From contig CAZYLK010000046.1 in the NCBI GenBank assembly GCA_964648365.1, forward strand, positions 1 to 36,751: a stretch of 36,751 nucleotides of DNA. The letters run 5' to 3'. The translations under genes and the position numbers were made by a program. Shown in pieces: positions 1 to 8,389 of this stretch. This stretch comes from SURF-32 sp964648365 (GTDB lineage Bacteria > Planctomycetota > Phycisphaerae > UBA1845). Positions within the stretch are counted from its first letter, which is position 1, and every line of letters starts with the position of its first letter. The notes under the pieces were generated by a model. The model ran no database searches, was not told the DNA's origin, and saw only the letters and a program-made list of their open reading frames with translations.

Positions 1-91
1 GAACCGCATGGCTGCGCCGGGACGCGCCGACGCACCTGTGGGCCCAAATCACCGTGGCCCATCGGTAGCCGCTTCACTCCGGGGGGGATCG

Positions 92-109
92 CGCAGGCTG
101 AAGCCTGCG
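92..109. repeat. REP-like palindrome downstream of rpiB
   Basis: CGCAGGC-TGAA-GCCTGCG is a perfect 7-bp stem with a TGAA loop, lying 42 nt beyond the rpiB stop codon. A near relative (CGCGGGC-TTGAA-GCCCGCG) lies at 9569-9587 behind pyrB. Both sit at the 3' side of a gene and share the GGCT(T)GAAGCC centre. This suggests a dispersed palindromic family, possibly with a terminator or mRNA-end role. There is no T-tract. Confidence 0.5.
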
Positions 110-150
110 GCTCGGCGCTGGCCGCGAATCGCGGACGCTGGTTCAGGCGT

Positions 151-618
151 CTACGTGCCGTCCTTCTTGCTCGGGCAGCCGTTGTGCTCGAACTCGGCGA
201 TCTTGGCGATGCGGCGCTCGTGGCGGCCGGCTTCGAACTCGGTCTTGAGCCAGACATCGACCACGCGGCGGATGAGCGCCTGGCCGATCAGGTCGGCCGG
301 CAGGCACAGGACGTTCGCGTCGTTGTGGCGGCGGGAGAGTTCGGCGGTCAGCTCGTCGTGGCAGAGCGCCGCCCGGATGCCGTGGACCTTGTTGGCGGTG
401 ATGGACATGCCGATGCCGGTGCCGCACATGAGGATGCCGCGGTCGCACTCGGCCCGAGCCACGGCCTGGGCGGCGGGGATGGCGCTGTCGGGGTAGTCGC
501 AACTGTTCGCATCTTTGCAGCCGAAGTCCTGAACGTGGATTCCCTTGGACTCCAGGTACGTGCGCAGACTCTCCTTGGCCTGGAAGCCGCGGTGATCGCA
601 GGAAATCGCGATGTTCAT
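151..618 (-). CDS. rpiB: Ribose-5-phosphate isomerase B (RpiB/LacAB family)
   Basis: This 155-residue protein has the usual RpiB length. It should interconvert ribose-5-phosphate and ribulose-5-phosphate in the cytosolic pentose phosphate pathway. Visible family motifs are the N-terminal DHRGFQAKE segment, DYPD, the catalytic-cysteine loop ILMCGTGIGMSITANK, and RRHNDANVLCLPA near the phosphate-binding end. The start is the ATG at 618, whose ATGA overlaps the stop of the upstream Sua5-phosphatase gene by 4 nt, so the two are translationally coupled. The gene is last in a minus-strand run of ferredoxin, Sua5-phosphatase and rpiB. Sua5, arginine/tyrosine phosphatase and RpiB are also neighbours in Bacillus (ywlC, ywlE, ywlF), which supports both assignments. 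The family also includes sugar-specific isomerases such as allose-6-phosphate isomerase, so the exact sugar is inferred. Confidence 0.95.
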   Translation of the reverse strand: MNIAISCDHRGFQAKESLRTYLESKGIHVQDFGCKDANSCDYPDSAIPAAQAVARAECDRGILMCGTGIGMSITANKVHGIRAALCHDELTAELSRRHNDANVLCLPADLIGQALIRRVVDVWLKTEFEAGRHERRIAKIAEFEHNGCPSKKDGT

Positions 619-1739
619 GGCGTCAAAGTCTCCAGCGCGGCCGGAAGCGAGGCTTCAATCCGCTGAGCGCAATGCTCATAGTCCGCATCAGCGCCGCCGA
701 ACGGGTCCGTCAGGTCGACGTCGCCGCACAGCAGGACCGTCTTGCGGGCGGCGCTCGGGTCGAGTGCGGTCACGGCGGCAACGTGGCTGCGGGTCATGGC
801 GATCACTACGTCGGCCGCGCGGATCGCATCCCGCGTCAGCGCACTGGCACGATGCGTCGACAGATCAAGCCCGCGCCGAGCCATCGCACGCACGGCCCCT
901 TCGCTGGCCGGGTCGCCATTGTATCCGGACGTTCCTGCCGAGTCGATGAAGACGTAATGGTCGGCCAGTTCGTCCGGGCCGCAGCCGAGACGCTCGGCCA
1001 TCAGCCGCCGGGCCAGCGCCGCCGCCATCGGGCTGCGGCAGGTATTCCCGCTGCACACGAAGAGGATATCGAGCGCGGCCAGGCGGGCGATCGTACGGGC
1101 CTCGAACACGCCCTCGCGCAGAATCTCGAATCGTTCGTCACTCACGCGCACGATCGTCGACGGCGCCGCGTAGCGCGTGCGACCCGTGTCCAGAACGACG
1201 GCCACGTCGTCACCCCAGCCTTCCGCGGCCTCCTCGCCGGACGTCGGCGGCGGCTGGCCGGCGCCGTTAGCGCTGCTGGCGACGACCGGCCCGCCGGCGC
1301 GGCTGAGCAGTTCAATGGCGGACGGCTCGTCCGGCAGTCGCAGGCCGACGGTGCCGTCGTGGTATAGTTCCGTCCGCGCGGCTTCCGTCAGGGTGCCGCC
1401 CAGCGGCGTCGCGGCCGGATCCGGCACGGGCAGAATCAGCGTCACCGGCCCAGGCCAGGCCTTGGCCACCAGTCTGGCGGCCAGGTGGCATAAAGGCCCG
1501 GCGATCGCCGCGGCGTCCGACTTGCGACCGATGTGGACCGTGAAAGGTCTGCCGTCGTTGCGTCCCTTGAGGTCGCGAAGCCTGCCGATCGCATCGGGCA
1601 GATCGGCGCGGGCACCCAGGCCGTAGACCGTCTCAGTCGGGAAGATCACCAGCCGCCCCGCGTCCAACGCCTCAACTGCAGGCCGGACTCCCGCTGCAAG
1701 ATCGGTCTTCGTTCGCGGGTCAATGATGTTAGGGCTCAT
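615..1739 (-). CDS. Fusion: Sua5/YrdC threonylcarbamoyl-AMP synthase + low-molecular-weight protein phosphatase
   Basis: This is a 374-residue two-domain protein. Residues 1 to about 215 are a Sua5/YrdC/TsaC domain, which makes threonylcarbamoyl-AMP for the t6A37 tRNA modification. It shows FPTETVYGLG, LKGRNDGRPF, GPVTLILP, VGLRLPDEP, VVASSANGAGQ and APSTIV. Residues from about 222 to 374 are a low-molecular-weight phosphatase with the P-loop CSGNTCRSP (nucleophile C229, R235) and the general-acid DP at D345. Position 233 in the P-loop is Thr, as in the protein-arginine phosphatase YwlE. Tyrosine-specific members usually have Ile there. The stop overlaps the rpiB start by 4 nt. The ATG at 1739 is kept because the Sua5 fold starts right after it. 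The substrate of the second domain is inferred from one residue and from gene order. Confidence 0.9.
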   Translation of the reverse strand: MSPNIIDPRTKTDLAAGVRPAVEALDAGRLVIFPTETVYGLGARADLPDAIGRLRDLKGRNDGRPFTVHIGRKSDAAAIAGPLCHLAARLVAKAWPGPVTLILPVPDPAATPLGGTLTEAARTELYHDGTVGLRLPDEPSAIELLSRAGGPVVASSANGAGQPPPTSGEEAAEGWGDDVAVVLDTGRTRYAAPSTIVRVSDERFEILREGVFEARTIARLAALDILFVCSGNTCRSPMAAALARRLMAERLGCGPDELADHYVFIDSAGTSGYNGDPASEGAVRAMARRGLDLSTHRASALTRDAIRAADVVIAMTRSHVAAVTALDPSAARKTVLLCGDVDLTDPFGGADADYEHCAQRIEASLPAALETLTP

Positions 1740-1828
1740 TACGCACGCCTGATGTGGAGGATTATTGGATCGTGGCGGGGGCTGTCAACCCACGCCGGAG
1801 GCGCGTTCGCACCCGGCTTGCGCGTCCT

Positions 1829-2482
1829 TCAGCGGCGCTCGACCCGAATCGCCTTGGGCGTGGTCGGGCAATAGAACTCGCACACGCCGCATCCGACGCA
1901 AGCGTCGAGCACGGCCGGCGGGCCGGCGGCGGGAAATGCGATTGCGGTCGGACCCATCGGGCACTTGGCGACGCATTCTGTACACACGTCGCCGGCGCTT
2001 CGGACGCAGATGTCCACATCGACCACGGCCGTGCCCATCCGAATGTCCGCGGGCGTCAGAATCGGCAGCAGCGCCCCGCTGGGACACACGTGCGTGCAGG
2101 CCAGATCGGTGCAGACCACACACGGCGCCAGCGACGGATCGATCGCGGGCGTGCCACGCAGATGCGCCGTAGAAGTTCGGCTGGGCGGCGCTGCCGCCGC
2201 CGGCGCGGCGCTGTTGTCGTCGAACGCGCTGGTCAAGGGAAAGATCGCATCGGCCGGGCATGCTTCGACACACTTGCCGCAGCGCTGGCAGGTCTCGACA
2301 AACGCTGCTTCGTCGATGGCGCCGGGCGGGCGGAGCAGTCGCAGCGCACGTCCCTGGGCTGACGGCCCCTCGGACAACGCGCTCAAGTGACCGCGGCTGC
2401 GCCCGATGGGGCGCATTATCCCGGCCAGCGCCTGGCGAAAGAAACCGCGCCTTCCGAAGGAGGACTCGTCCGGACCGGTCAT
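1829..2482 (-). CDS. 4Fe-4S ferredoxin, MauM/NapG-like, four clusters
   Basis: This 217-residue iron-sulfur protein has four cysteine sets: C65/68/71/75 (CQRCGKCVEACP), C121/124/129/133, C159/167/170/174 and C195/198/201/205 (CVGCGVCEFYCP). The irregular spacing in sets two and three matches the MauM/NapG-type polyferredoxins that carry electrons in periplasmic or membrane respiratory modules. The N-terminus reads FGRRGFFRQALAG, a twin-arginine-like motif. The hydrophobic stretch after it is short, so export is uncertain. No NapH-like membrane partner or reductase lies nearby; the downstream genes are the Sua5 fusion (89-nt gap) and rpiB. The start is the ATG at 2482. The electron donor and acceptor cannot be read from this window. 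Confidence 0.85.
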   Translation of the reverse strand: MTGPDESSFGRRGFFRQALAGIMRPIGRSRGHLSALSEGPSAQGRALRLLRPPGAIDEAAFVETCQRCGKCVEACPADAIFPLTSAFDDNSAAPAAAAPPSRTSTAHLRGTPAIDPSLAPCVVCTDLACTHVCPSGALLPILTPADIRMGTAVVDVDICVRSAGDVCTECVAKCPMGPTAIAFPAAGPPAVLDACVGCGVCEFYCPTTPKAIRVERR

Positions 2483-2708
2483 GCACGGGTTCTACGCAGG
2501 GGTTCTGCAGGTTTCAAATGACGGCTGCCGTTACAAACCGGCTGGCCGCGCGCGCCGAGCCACTCGTCGCGGAGCGTGGCCCTGCAAAGTCTGCAAGCCC
2601 GGGAAGGGATGGGCTAGAACATGCAGGCATGTGTGCGTTGCACGACGAGATCGCGCGCGACGTCGTATGGCCGCGCCGTTCGTCCGCTGCGTCCGCTTTC
2701 AAGCGTTC

Positions 2709-2715
2709 GAGGGAG
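2709..2715 (+). promoter_or_regulatory. Ribosome binding site that selects the GTG start at 2722
   Basis: GAGGGAG lies six nt before GTG 2722. It directly abuts the in-frame ATG at 2716, leaving no spacer for that codon. GTG 2722 is therefore the better start. Confidence 0.55.
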
Positions 2716-2721
2716 ATGCCC

Positions 2722-4431
2722 GTGAGACATGGATTCATCGCAGCCCTGTTGACGTTGAGCACATCCGCCTCCGTCGCGGAAACGGTGTACAACCAGCCGC
2801 ACAACCTCAGCGGCACGCTTTATCAGTCGTCCTGGTGGATGCCCGATGACAGCGACTGGGACCAGTGGGTATGGGACAGCTTCATTCTCAGCGACAACGC
2901 GGCGATCACGGAAGTCACCTGGCGCGGCGGGTATATCTATGGCGGGCAGTACACGCCGGCGGTCGAGAAGTTCACCGTCGCCTTCTACAAGTCCATCTCC
3001 GCCGGAACCGAGCCGGACATCATCTACGGGCCGCTGGTGGAATACCGATCGTCGGGAAACGCCGGGGAGACGTACGCGGGCACGTTCGGGGGCGCCCGGA
3101 TGTACGATTATCACTTCACCTTGCCGTCGCCCTTCCAGGCATCCGCCGGAACGAAGTACTGGGTACAGATCGAGGCGTGGCAGCGGGGCCTGCCGGAATG
3201 GGGCCTGGCCGCGGCGACGGGCGGGAATGGCAGTCATTTCCGGTGGCTTCGGGGGGGGCACCAGTACCAGATCGTTCCCGGTGACGCGGCCTTCGCCCTC
3301 ACGGCGGCCGAGGGACGAACCTACACGATCGCCGCATCCGCCTCGCCAGCCCACGGGGGCGCGGTGCAGGGGGCCGGCGAGTATCCCGAAGGATCAGAGG
3401 CATCGCTGAAGGCCATCCCCAATCCGGGCTTCGGCTTTTTCGACTGGACGGAGAACGGCCAGCGGGTCAGCACGAAAGCCACGTACGTCTTCACCGTCAC
3501 CCGCGATCGAACGCTGGTCGCCAACTTCACACCGGCCTACACCATCACCACCAGCGCGTCCCCGATGTACGCCGGTTCCACCACGGGCGACGGCATCTAC
3601 AACAGCGGCGACAACGTGACCGTCAAGGCGACGCTGAACCCCGGCTTCGCGTTCGTGAACTGGACATGGCTCGGAACGCCGATGAGCAGCGATCCGATCT
3701 ACAAGTTCACCGCGTCCCGCGACATGGCCCTGGTGGCGAACTTCGCCGAAGAGCCCGCCACCGTCGTCTTCGACTTCGACAACGCGCCGATCCACCGGTC
3801 CCTGCCCATCGACCTGATGGTCGACGGGCTGCAAGCGCACCTGTCCGCGACCGGCCAGGGATTCTCCACTCAGCCCGCCAATACGCTGGGATTCACGCCC
3901 AAGGGCTTCGCCGGCCTGTGCGTCTATCCGAACAGCATCTTTCGCGCCGATCTGCTGGTCGACTTCTCCCAGACGCTGAGCCGCTTTTCGATTCTCTACG
4001 CGCCGCACGAACTCGGCTGCGACGACTCCGCAACGATGAGGGTCACGGCCTATCTGGACGGCGAGTTCGTCGGCACGGACACCGCGACGGCCCGCCATCC
4101 GGGAACCTGGCCGACCGAAACGTTGAGCATCGCCGTGGACGGCGGCTTCGACAGCGTGGTCGTACACTACGACGCCCCGCCGCCCACCTGCCAGGACTAC
4201 GGCGTGATTTTCCTGGCCGACAACATGATCGTTCAGCGCGGCTGCGCGCTGCCCGGCGACGTCAACGGCGACTGCCGTGTGAACCTGACTGATTACGTCG
4301 CCCTGGCCGCCTGCCTCCAAGGCCCAGGCGTGCCGTACTTGCCCGAATGCACGCCGCTTGACCTCGATCCCGACGGTGATCTCGATCTGAGAGACTTTGC
4401 CCTGTTCCAGGCGGCATTCTCAGGAGACTGA
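2722..4431 (+). CDS. Secreted protein with two InlB-B-type repeats and a C-terminal dockerin-like module
   Basis: About 569 residues from GTG 2722. The reading frame stays open to 2260, but a clean signal peptide (RHGFIAALLTL...SVAET) begins only here, behind GAGGGAG. The layout is: a beta-rich domain to about residue 198; two tandem divergent InlB-B-type repeats at about 200-270 and 272-345 (YTIAASASP...VANF and YTITTSASP...VANF, each with a central GFGFFDW/GFAFVNW); a second beta-sandwich at about 346-510; and a final module from GDVNGDCRVNLTDY to DPDGDLDLRDFALFQ. The last is the paired calcium-loop, dockerin-like ending common in planctomycete secreted proteins. The protein probably acts at the cell surface or outside the cell in binding or assembly. 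No catalytic motif was found. It is divergent from the ferredoxin gene across a 239-nt gap. Confidence 0.75.
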   Translation: MRHGFIAALLTLSTSASVAETVYNQPHNLSGTLYQSSWWMPDDSDWDQWVWDSFILSDNAAITEVTWRGGYIYGGQYTPAVEKFTVAFYKSISAGTEPDIIYGPLVEYRSSGNAGETYAGTFGGARMYDYHFTLPSPFQASAGTKYWVQIEAWQRGLPEWGLAAATGGNGSHFRWLRGGHQYQIVPGDAAFALTAAEGRTYTIAASASPAHGGAVQGAGEYPEGSEASLKAIPNPGFGFFDWTENGQRVSTKATYVFTVTRDRTLVANFTPAYTITTSASPMYAGSTTGDGIYNSGDNVTVKATLNPGFAFVNWTWLGTPMSSDPIYKFTASRDMALVANFAEEPATVVFDFDNAPIHRSLPIDLMVDGLQAHLSATGQGFSTQPANTLGFTPKGFAGLCVYPNSIFRADLLVDFSQTLSRFSILYAPHELGCDDSATMRVTAYLDGEFVGTDTATARHPGTWPTETLSIAVDGGFDSVVVHYDAPPPTCQDYGVIFLADNMIVQRGCALPGDVNGDCRVNLTDYVALAACLQGPGVPYLPECTPLDLDPDGDLDLRDFALFQAAFSGD

Positions 4432-4632
4432 CCGCCGGGATGGATTCAGACAGCGCGACGGGCCACGACGATCCGGCCTCGTACCAGGCGGGAATCGGCG
4501 TCTGCCCGGTGGCAAGAGCGGTGCGCCACGTTTGGGAATCCATAGCGATTGCACAACGCGCCGCCGCCGGTCGCGAACGGGTGGCCGCCCGCCGGTCTTG
4601 CCTTGCCCGCGGGATTGTCGATAACACGCGGC

Positions 4633-5802
4633 ATGAAGACACCGGCGCCGATCGATCATCGGAGTGACCCGCCGACGCACGTGTTGCGGCAGTCATCGTT
4701 GCGACGGACGACCCGCACCGCGTCGGCAACGACGCTGTGGTGCGTTCTGGCAGCCATGCAACCCGGCTGCCGCACCGGCGGGCCGGACGTCGCATTCACT
4801 CAGGCGCCGTGGACGTTTTGCGAGGTCAGCGGCACCCACCTGGCGACAGAGCACTTCGACGTCTACACGACCATAGACGCGCCGGAACTGATCGAAGCGC
4901 TGCCGTTGTTCGTCGAGACGGCGTACGCGCGCTATGCGTCGTTCGTTCCTCCACGGCCAGAGGCGTCCGGACGACTGACGACGTACCTGTTCGGCTCGCG
5001 CGAGGAGTGGGAGGCGTTCGCGGCTGCGCGGTATCCGGCGCGACATGACATCTACGCGCGGATCCGCAGCGGCGGTTTCACCGAGGGGACGGTTTCGGCC
5101 GTCTTTTTCAAAGCTGCGGACACTACGCTCGCGACGATCGCGCACGAGGGCTGGCATCAGTACGTCGCGTCGCAGCCGGTATCGCCGCTGCCTGCGTGGC
5201 TGAACGAAGGGATTGCGACCGCGTGCGAGTCCCACGCCTATCGCCGCGGTCGACCGGTGTTCCACGCCGACCGCAACATCTTCCGTCTGCGCAGTCTGGA
5301 AGAGGCGGTCACGAGCAACCGGCTTAGACCGCTGGATGAACTGCTCGAACTGGACGCGGGCGAATTGCTGGCAACCGGCGATCCGAAGCTGATCCAGCAT
5401 TACTACGCCCAGGTCTGGGCGCTGATCATGTTCCTCGATGATCTCGATGACGACGACCTGCCGCTCGATGGACCGGCGCCGGTGCAGCTTCAGGCAACCG
5501 GCGAGCCGCGCGACGGCGGTACATCTCCCGAAAGCAGCGGTGCGGCGGACCCGTCCGGCAACGACCGCGCGCACCTGTCGCCCTTCGAGCGCCTGCTGGC
5601 CGACCTGCACGATGGCACGCTCCACCTCCACGCCGGCGCTGCCAGTCTGACCGCCGCAGCGCCGCGGGACGATGGCGGCGCCGCAACGACGCCGACCCTC
5701 GGCTACGGCCGCTCCGTCTTCGCCGCCTACTTCGGCCCGCCCGGCCCGGAGGCGTCGCGCCGCTACCGGTCTGCGGTGGTGGAAATGACCCTGCTTGACT
5801 GA
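4633..5802 (+). CDS. DUF1570-like / peptidase-MA-like putative metallopeptidase
   Basis: 389 residues from ATG 4633. The sequence has HEGWH at 171-175 (an HExxH zinc motif) followed by AWLNEGIA with E192. This is the gluzincin layout of MA-clan peptidases and of DUF1570 proteins common in planctomycetes. The N-terminus has a basic stretch, then a hydrophobic segment (TTLWCVLAAM) ending QPGC. This suggests an exported or lipid-anchored protein, although the lipobox is not canonical. Residues from about 295 to 330 form an acidic, low-complexity stretch. A further ATG lies upstream in frame at 4549, but the extra residues look non-coding and neither start has a clear ribosome binding site. The target is unknown and proteolysis is inferred from the motif only. 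Confidence 0.7.
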   Translation: MKTPAPIDHRSDPPTHVLRQSSLRRTTRTASATTLWCVLAAMQPGCRTGGPDVAFTQAPWTFCEVSGTHLATEHFDVYTTIDAPELIEALPLFVETAYARYASFVPPRPEASGRLTTYLFGSREEWEAFAAARYPARHDIYARIRSGGFTEGTVSAVFFKAADTTLATIAHEGWHQYVASQPVSPLPAWLNEGIATACESHAYRRGRPVFHADRNIFRLRSLEEAVTSNRLRPLDELLELDAGELLATGDPKLIQHYYAQVWALIMFLDDLDDDDLPLDGPAPVQLQATGEPRDGGTSPESSGAADPSGNDRAHLSPFERLLADLHDGTLHLHAGAASLTAAAPRDDGGAATTPTLGYGRSVFAAYFGPPGPEASRRYRSAVVEMTLLD

Positions 5803-5945
5803 GGTTTGTTCCGCACCCACCCCGCTTGGCCGGGTCGGCAATGCAGACGTCCGATAGCCATGAGGTTCAATCCTCAGCGGCGCGGGGTTGTGCGGGGGGC
5901 GTTCGTCCGGTAACCAAACGCAGTACCTTGCGTCGATCGCATTTT

Positions 5946-5954
5946 GAGGAGGGA
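5946..5954 (+). promoter_or_regulatory. Strong ribosome binding site for GTG 5961
   Basis: GAGGAGGGA with a 6-nt spacer to GTG 5961 is a near-perfect anti-16S match. It rules out the longer open frame from 5826 as the natural start. Confidence 0.7.
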
Positions 5955-5960
5955 CGTACC

Positions 5961-6752
5961 GTGCCGACAAGTTCTGGAATCGCCACGTTTCGGGTCGCCC
6001 AGGTATTGATCTCGGTCGCGTGCTTGGGCTGCGGCTCGCCGGCGCTCGCGGACATCAACGATTACCTCAGGTCGGAAGCCCACAATGCCGGAGGTTTCGG
6101 TGATAGGTCCAAGGAGTTCGACGGGTCTCAAATCACGCCGATTTTCCTGGATGACCACGTAGCGGAATACGACCCTGACGAAGGCAAGCCAGCCTCGGCC
6201 GGCGCTGAGTACTCGTTTCAAACACACCTGCTGGACTTTGTGTTTAACCAGGCGCCGAACAACGAGTTTGATGAGGGGCGACTGAGTTACACTTCAAACA
6301 GTGGTACGCTCACTTTTTCTCCGCTTGAGACCACCGGCGCATCGCTCTATTTCGGCAATCCAATGGGCGGTGAAGGCGGGTTTTCGTGGGATGGAGGTGG
6401 TTCCAGTTACCATGTCAAGATCTCCGTTTCTCTCGAGTCGATAAGCGGGCCGCCACTACCGCCACTGGGTTTCAGCTATGACGACGCGGATTCGACCGAT
6501 GGGAGTATCATCTGGGACGAGACGGCCTTCACACTAAACAAGGAGGCAATCTACCGACTGTCGTACAGTTTTTCGCTGACGCCGAACTGGCAGGAGTTCG
6601 CGAGCGGATCCGGCTTCGGATTTGGCACGTTTGAGCTCCGCATGCCAGATGGAAGCGGCATTGAACTTGTCCCCGTCCCTGCCCCCTCGGCCGTGATCCT
6701 CGCAACGGCCGGCGTCTGCCTCCTCCATTGGCGCCGCCGCCGGCCGGCGTGA
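5961..6752 (+). CDS. Secreted protein with PEP-CTERM / VPxPSA-type C-terminal sorting signal
   Basis: 263 residues from GTG 5961, chosen for the GAGGAGGGA site upstream. A signal peptide (FRVAQVLISVACLGC...PALA) precedes a beta-rich body of about 200 residues with no enzyme motif. The C-terminus has the three parts of a PEP-CTERM-like signal: VPVPAPSA, a hydrophobic helix (VILATAGVCLLHW), and the basic end RRRRPA. Such proteins are handled by exosortase-type systems and reach the outer surface or matrix; no exosortase is in this window. Local GC looks lower than in the flanking genes. A sigma/anti-sigma pair starts 60 nt downstream on the same strand, so co-regulation is possible but unproven. 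Confidence 0.75.
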   Translation: MPTSSGIATFRVAQVLISVACLGCGSPALADINDYLRSEAHNAGGFGDRSKEFDGSQITPIFLDDHVAEYDPDEGKPASAGAEYSFQTHLLDFVFNQAPNNEFDEGRLSYTSNSGTLTFSPLETTGASLYFGNPMGGEGGFSWDGGGSSYHVKISVSLESISGPPLPPLGFSYDDADSTDGSIIWDETAFTLNKEAIYRLSYSFSLTPNWQEFASGSGFGFGTFELRMPDGSGIELVPVPAPSAVILATAGVCLLHWRRRRPA

Positions 6753-6812
6753 CGGGAACCGGATGAGCCGCCTGCGGGTGGAATCCTGCGTGACAGTGGC
6801 GCTAACATCCCC

Positions 6813-7580
6813 GTGTCCGACCCGTCTCAATCGCCGATGTCCTTCGTCGTGAACGACATGTCGGTGAGCCGTTCTGGTTATGCCGTCGAGACGGCGCCGG
6901 TGGGCGAACCGTCGTCTTCCGGTTGCGCAGCCGACCGCGGCGCAACCAAGGCACGCCGCTGTGACGGCGACCACCAAGCCACTGGCGCAGCTAAGCAGGT
7001 AGCTCTTACCGGACCTGCGGCCGCCGTACCCAAGTCCGTTCACCGCTGGTACGCGAGAGTCATCCGTGACGACGGTCCGGGCATCCTGCGGATGCTGTGG
7101 CGGATGCTGGGCAATGAGCAGGACGTGCTGGATGCGTACCAGGAAAGCTGGTGCCTGCTGGCGCAGCTCGGAACGCCGCGCGACGTCCGGAGCGTTCGGG
7201 CCTACGTTTATCGGACCGCATCCAACGTCGCGATCGAGATGATCCGACGCCGCAAGCGCCGCCAGGGGCACTGGGACGCGGTCGTCGAGCGGTATCAGCG
7301 GGAAAGCGCCGCGGGGGAAGCGGATGCCGATCAGCGCAACCCTGGACGCAGCGACGACCCGAGCGATTGTACCGAGACCCTTCGCGAACTGGTCGGCGAG
7401 TTGCCGCCCCACCTTCGAAACGTCGTTACGCTGCGCGACCTGGCCGGCATGAAGTATCAGGAAGTCGGCAGCGTGCTCGGCATCGACCCGGCGACCGCGC
7501 GGGTCTATCGGCGGCAGGCGATCCTGCGCATGGCGGAACTGGCGCGGCGGGGCGGCGCGGGCGAGGTATCGTCATCATGA
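6813..7580 (+). CDS. ECF-type RNA polymerase sigma factor
   Basis: 255 residues. Region 2 lies at about 76-145 (ILRMLWRMLGNEQDVLDAYQ, then AYVYRTASNVAIEMIRRRKRR). Region 4 lies at about 185-245 (LPPHLRNVVTLRDLAGMKYQ, then GIDPATARVYRRQAILRMAEL), a helix-turn-helix for -35 recognition. The roughly 75 residues before region 2 are low in complexity. The GTG at 6813 has no ribosome binding site, so the true start may be internal, for example ATG 6837 or 6858. The stop overlaps the ATG of the next gene by 4 nt (ATGA). That gene looks like its anti-sigma factor, which is the usual ECF arrangement. Target promoters are not evident. Confidence 0.85.
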   Translation: MSDPSQSPMSFVVNDMSVSRSGYAVETAPVGEPSSSGCAADRGATKARRCDGDHQATGAAKQVALTGPAAAVPKSVHRWYARVIRDDGPGILRMLWRMLGNEQDVLDAYQESWCLLAQLGTPRDVRSVRAYVYRTASNVAIEMIRRRKRRQGHWDAVVERYQRESAAGEADADQRNPGRSDDPSDCTETLRELVGELPPHLRNVVTLRDLAGMKYQEVGSVLGIDPATARVYRRQAILRMAELARRGGAGEVSSS

Positions 7581-8317
7581 CATCCACTCATACCCACGAA
7601 TCGAATGAAACCTGCCCCAAGCGGGCTTGGACGCTGAGCGTCCTCTCCGACGAGTCGCCGCTCGACGAACAGGGCGCCCTGCCGCAGGGACTGGAGTTTC
7701 ACCTGTCGCGCTGCCCGAGCTGCCGCGCACTGGCCGACCGCGTTCTGGCGGTCACGGCCGCGCTGGCCGACTGGTCGCAGTCGCCCGAACCCCATGCCGA
7801 TTTTGTCGCCCGCGCCAACGATCGCGTTCTGAAAGCCCTGGGCGCTGGGGTCGCGCCGGAAGGCCATGCGGAGTGGCCCGACGATCTTCTGGTGGCCGGC
7901 GTGGCGGATCGAGCGCGGCGATGGCGCGTCGGCCTGCGCTACGCCGCGGTCGCGGCGGTCATGGCCATGATTGTGTGGGCCGCGCGCGAGGACGCGGTTC
8001 GTACGCACGGGGATATGGTTGTCCAGACGCGCCAGCCTGCCTCGCCTTCCGGCGCGGCCCCATCCGGCGACACTTTGGAGGAGCCTGCCGAGGAGCGGGT
8101 GTCGGCCCCGGAAATTCGCACAGCGCAGGCGCCCCCGCTCATCGCCCCGCCCGGGCGCGACGCGGCGGATCCGGTTACGGTGCCCTTCTGGCCGGATGCG
8201 GACGAGGCGCTCGAGCGAGCGTGGATTCCCGGGCGCGATTACGGACCCATTCTGCTGAATTCGGTTGACAACGAGCCGAAGAAGCCGTCAAATAAGCCCC
8301 TCAGAGACGAACCCTGA
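7577..8317 (+). CDS. Putative transmembrane anti-sigma factor with HxxxCxxC zinc motif
   Basis: 246 residues starting in the ATGA overlap with the sigma gene. Near the N-terminus HLSRCPSC places H42, C46 and C49 in the HxxxCxxC pattern of zinc-binding anti-sigma (ZAS) domains. A single membrane helix follows at about 118-136 (VGLRYAAVAAVMAMIVWAA). The remaining C-terminal part, rich in Pro, Ala and Glu, would lie outside the cytoplasm. The N-terminal domain should hold the upstream ECF factor at the membrane. Coupling, motif and topology agree, so the role is fairly secure. The signal that releases the sigma factor is unknown. Confidence 0.8.
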   Translation: MTSTHTHESNETCPKRAWTLSVLSDESPLDEQGALPQGLEFHLSRCPSCRALADRVLAVTAALADWSQSPEPHADFVARANDRVLKALGAGVAPEGHAEWPDDLLVAGVADRARRWRVGLRYAAVAAVMAMIVWAAREDAVRTHGDMVVQTRQPASPSGAAPSGDTLEEPAEERVSAPEIRTAQAPPLIAPPGRDAADPVTVPFWPDADEALERAWIPGRDYGPILLNSVDNEPKKPSNKPLRDEP

Positions 8318-8333
8318 TCCGCCTGCAGGCGGA
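8318..8333. repeat. Perfect 16-nt palindrome between anti-sigma gene and pyrB
   Basis: TCCGCCTGCAGGCGGA is fully self-complementary and begins directly after the anti-sigma stop codon. A related but imperfect GCCGCCTGCGGGTGGA occurs near 6768. It could be a weak terminator stem, a protein site or a dispersed repeat. There is no T-run. Confidence 0.4.
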
Positions 8334-8389
8334 CGGCCGGTCGACGCCGGCCTCGGGCGAACCGGGGACGCCTCTGAGTTGACCGACAT

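Noticed and set aside
4693..5970. Minus-strand open frame of 425 codons
   Set aside because: It is antisense to the HEGWH metallopeptidase gene and rich in Arg and Gln, as expected of a shadow.
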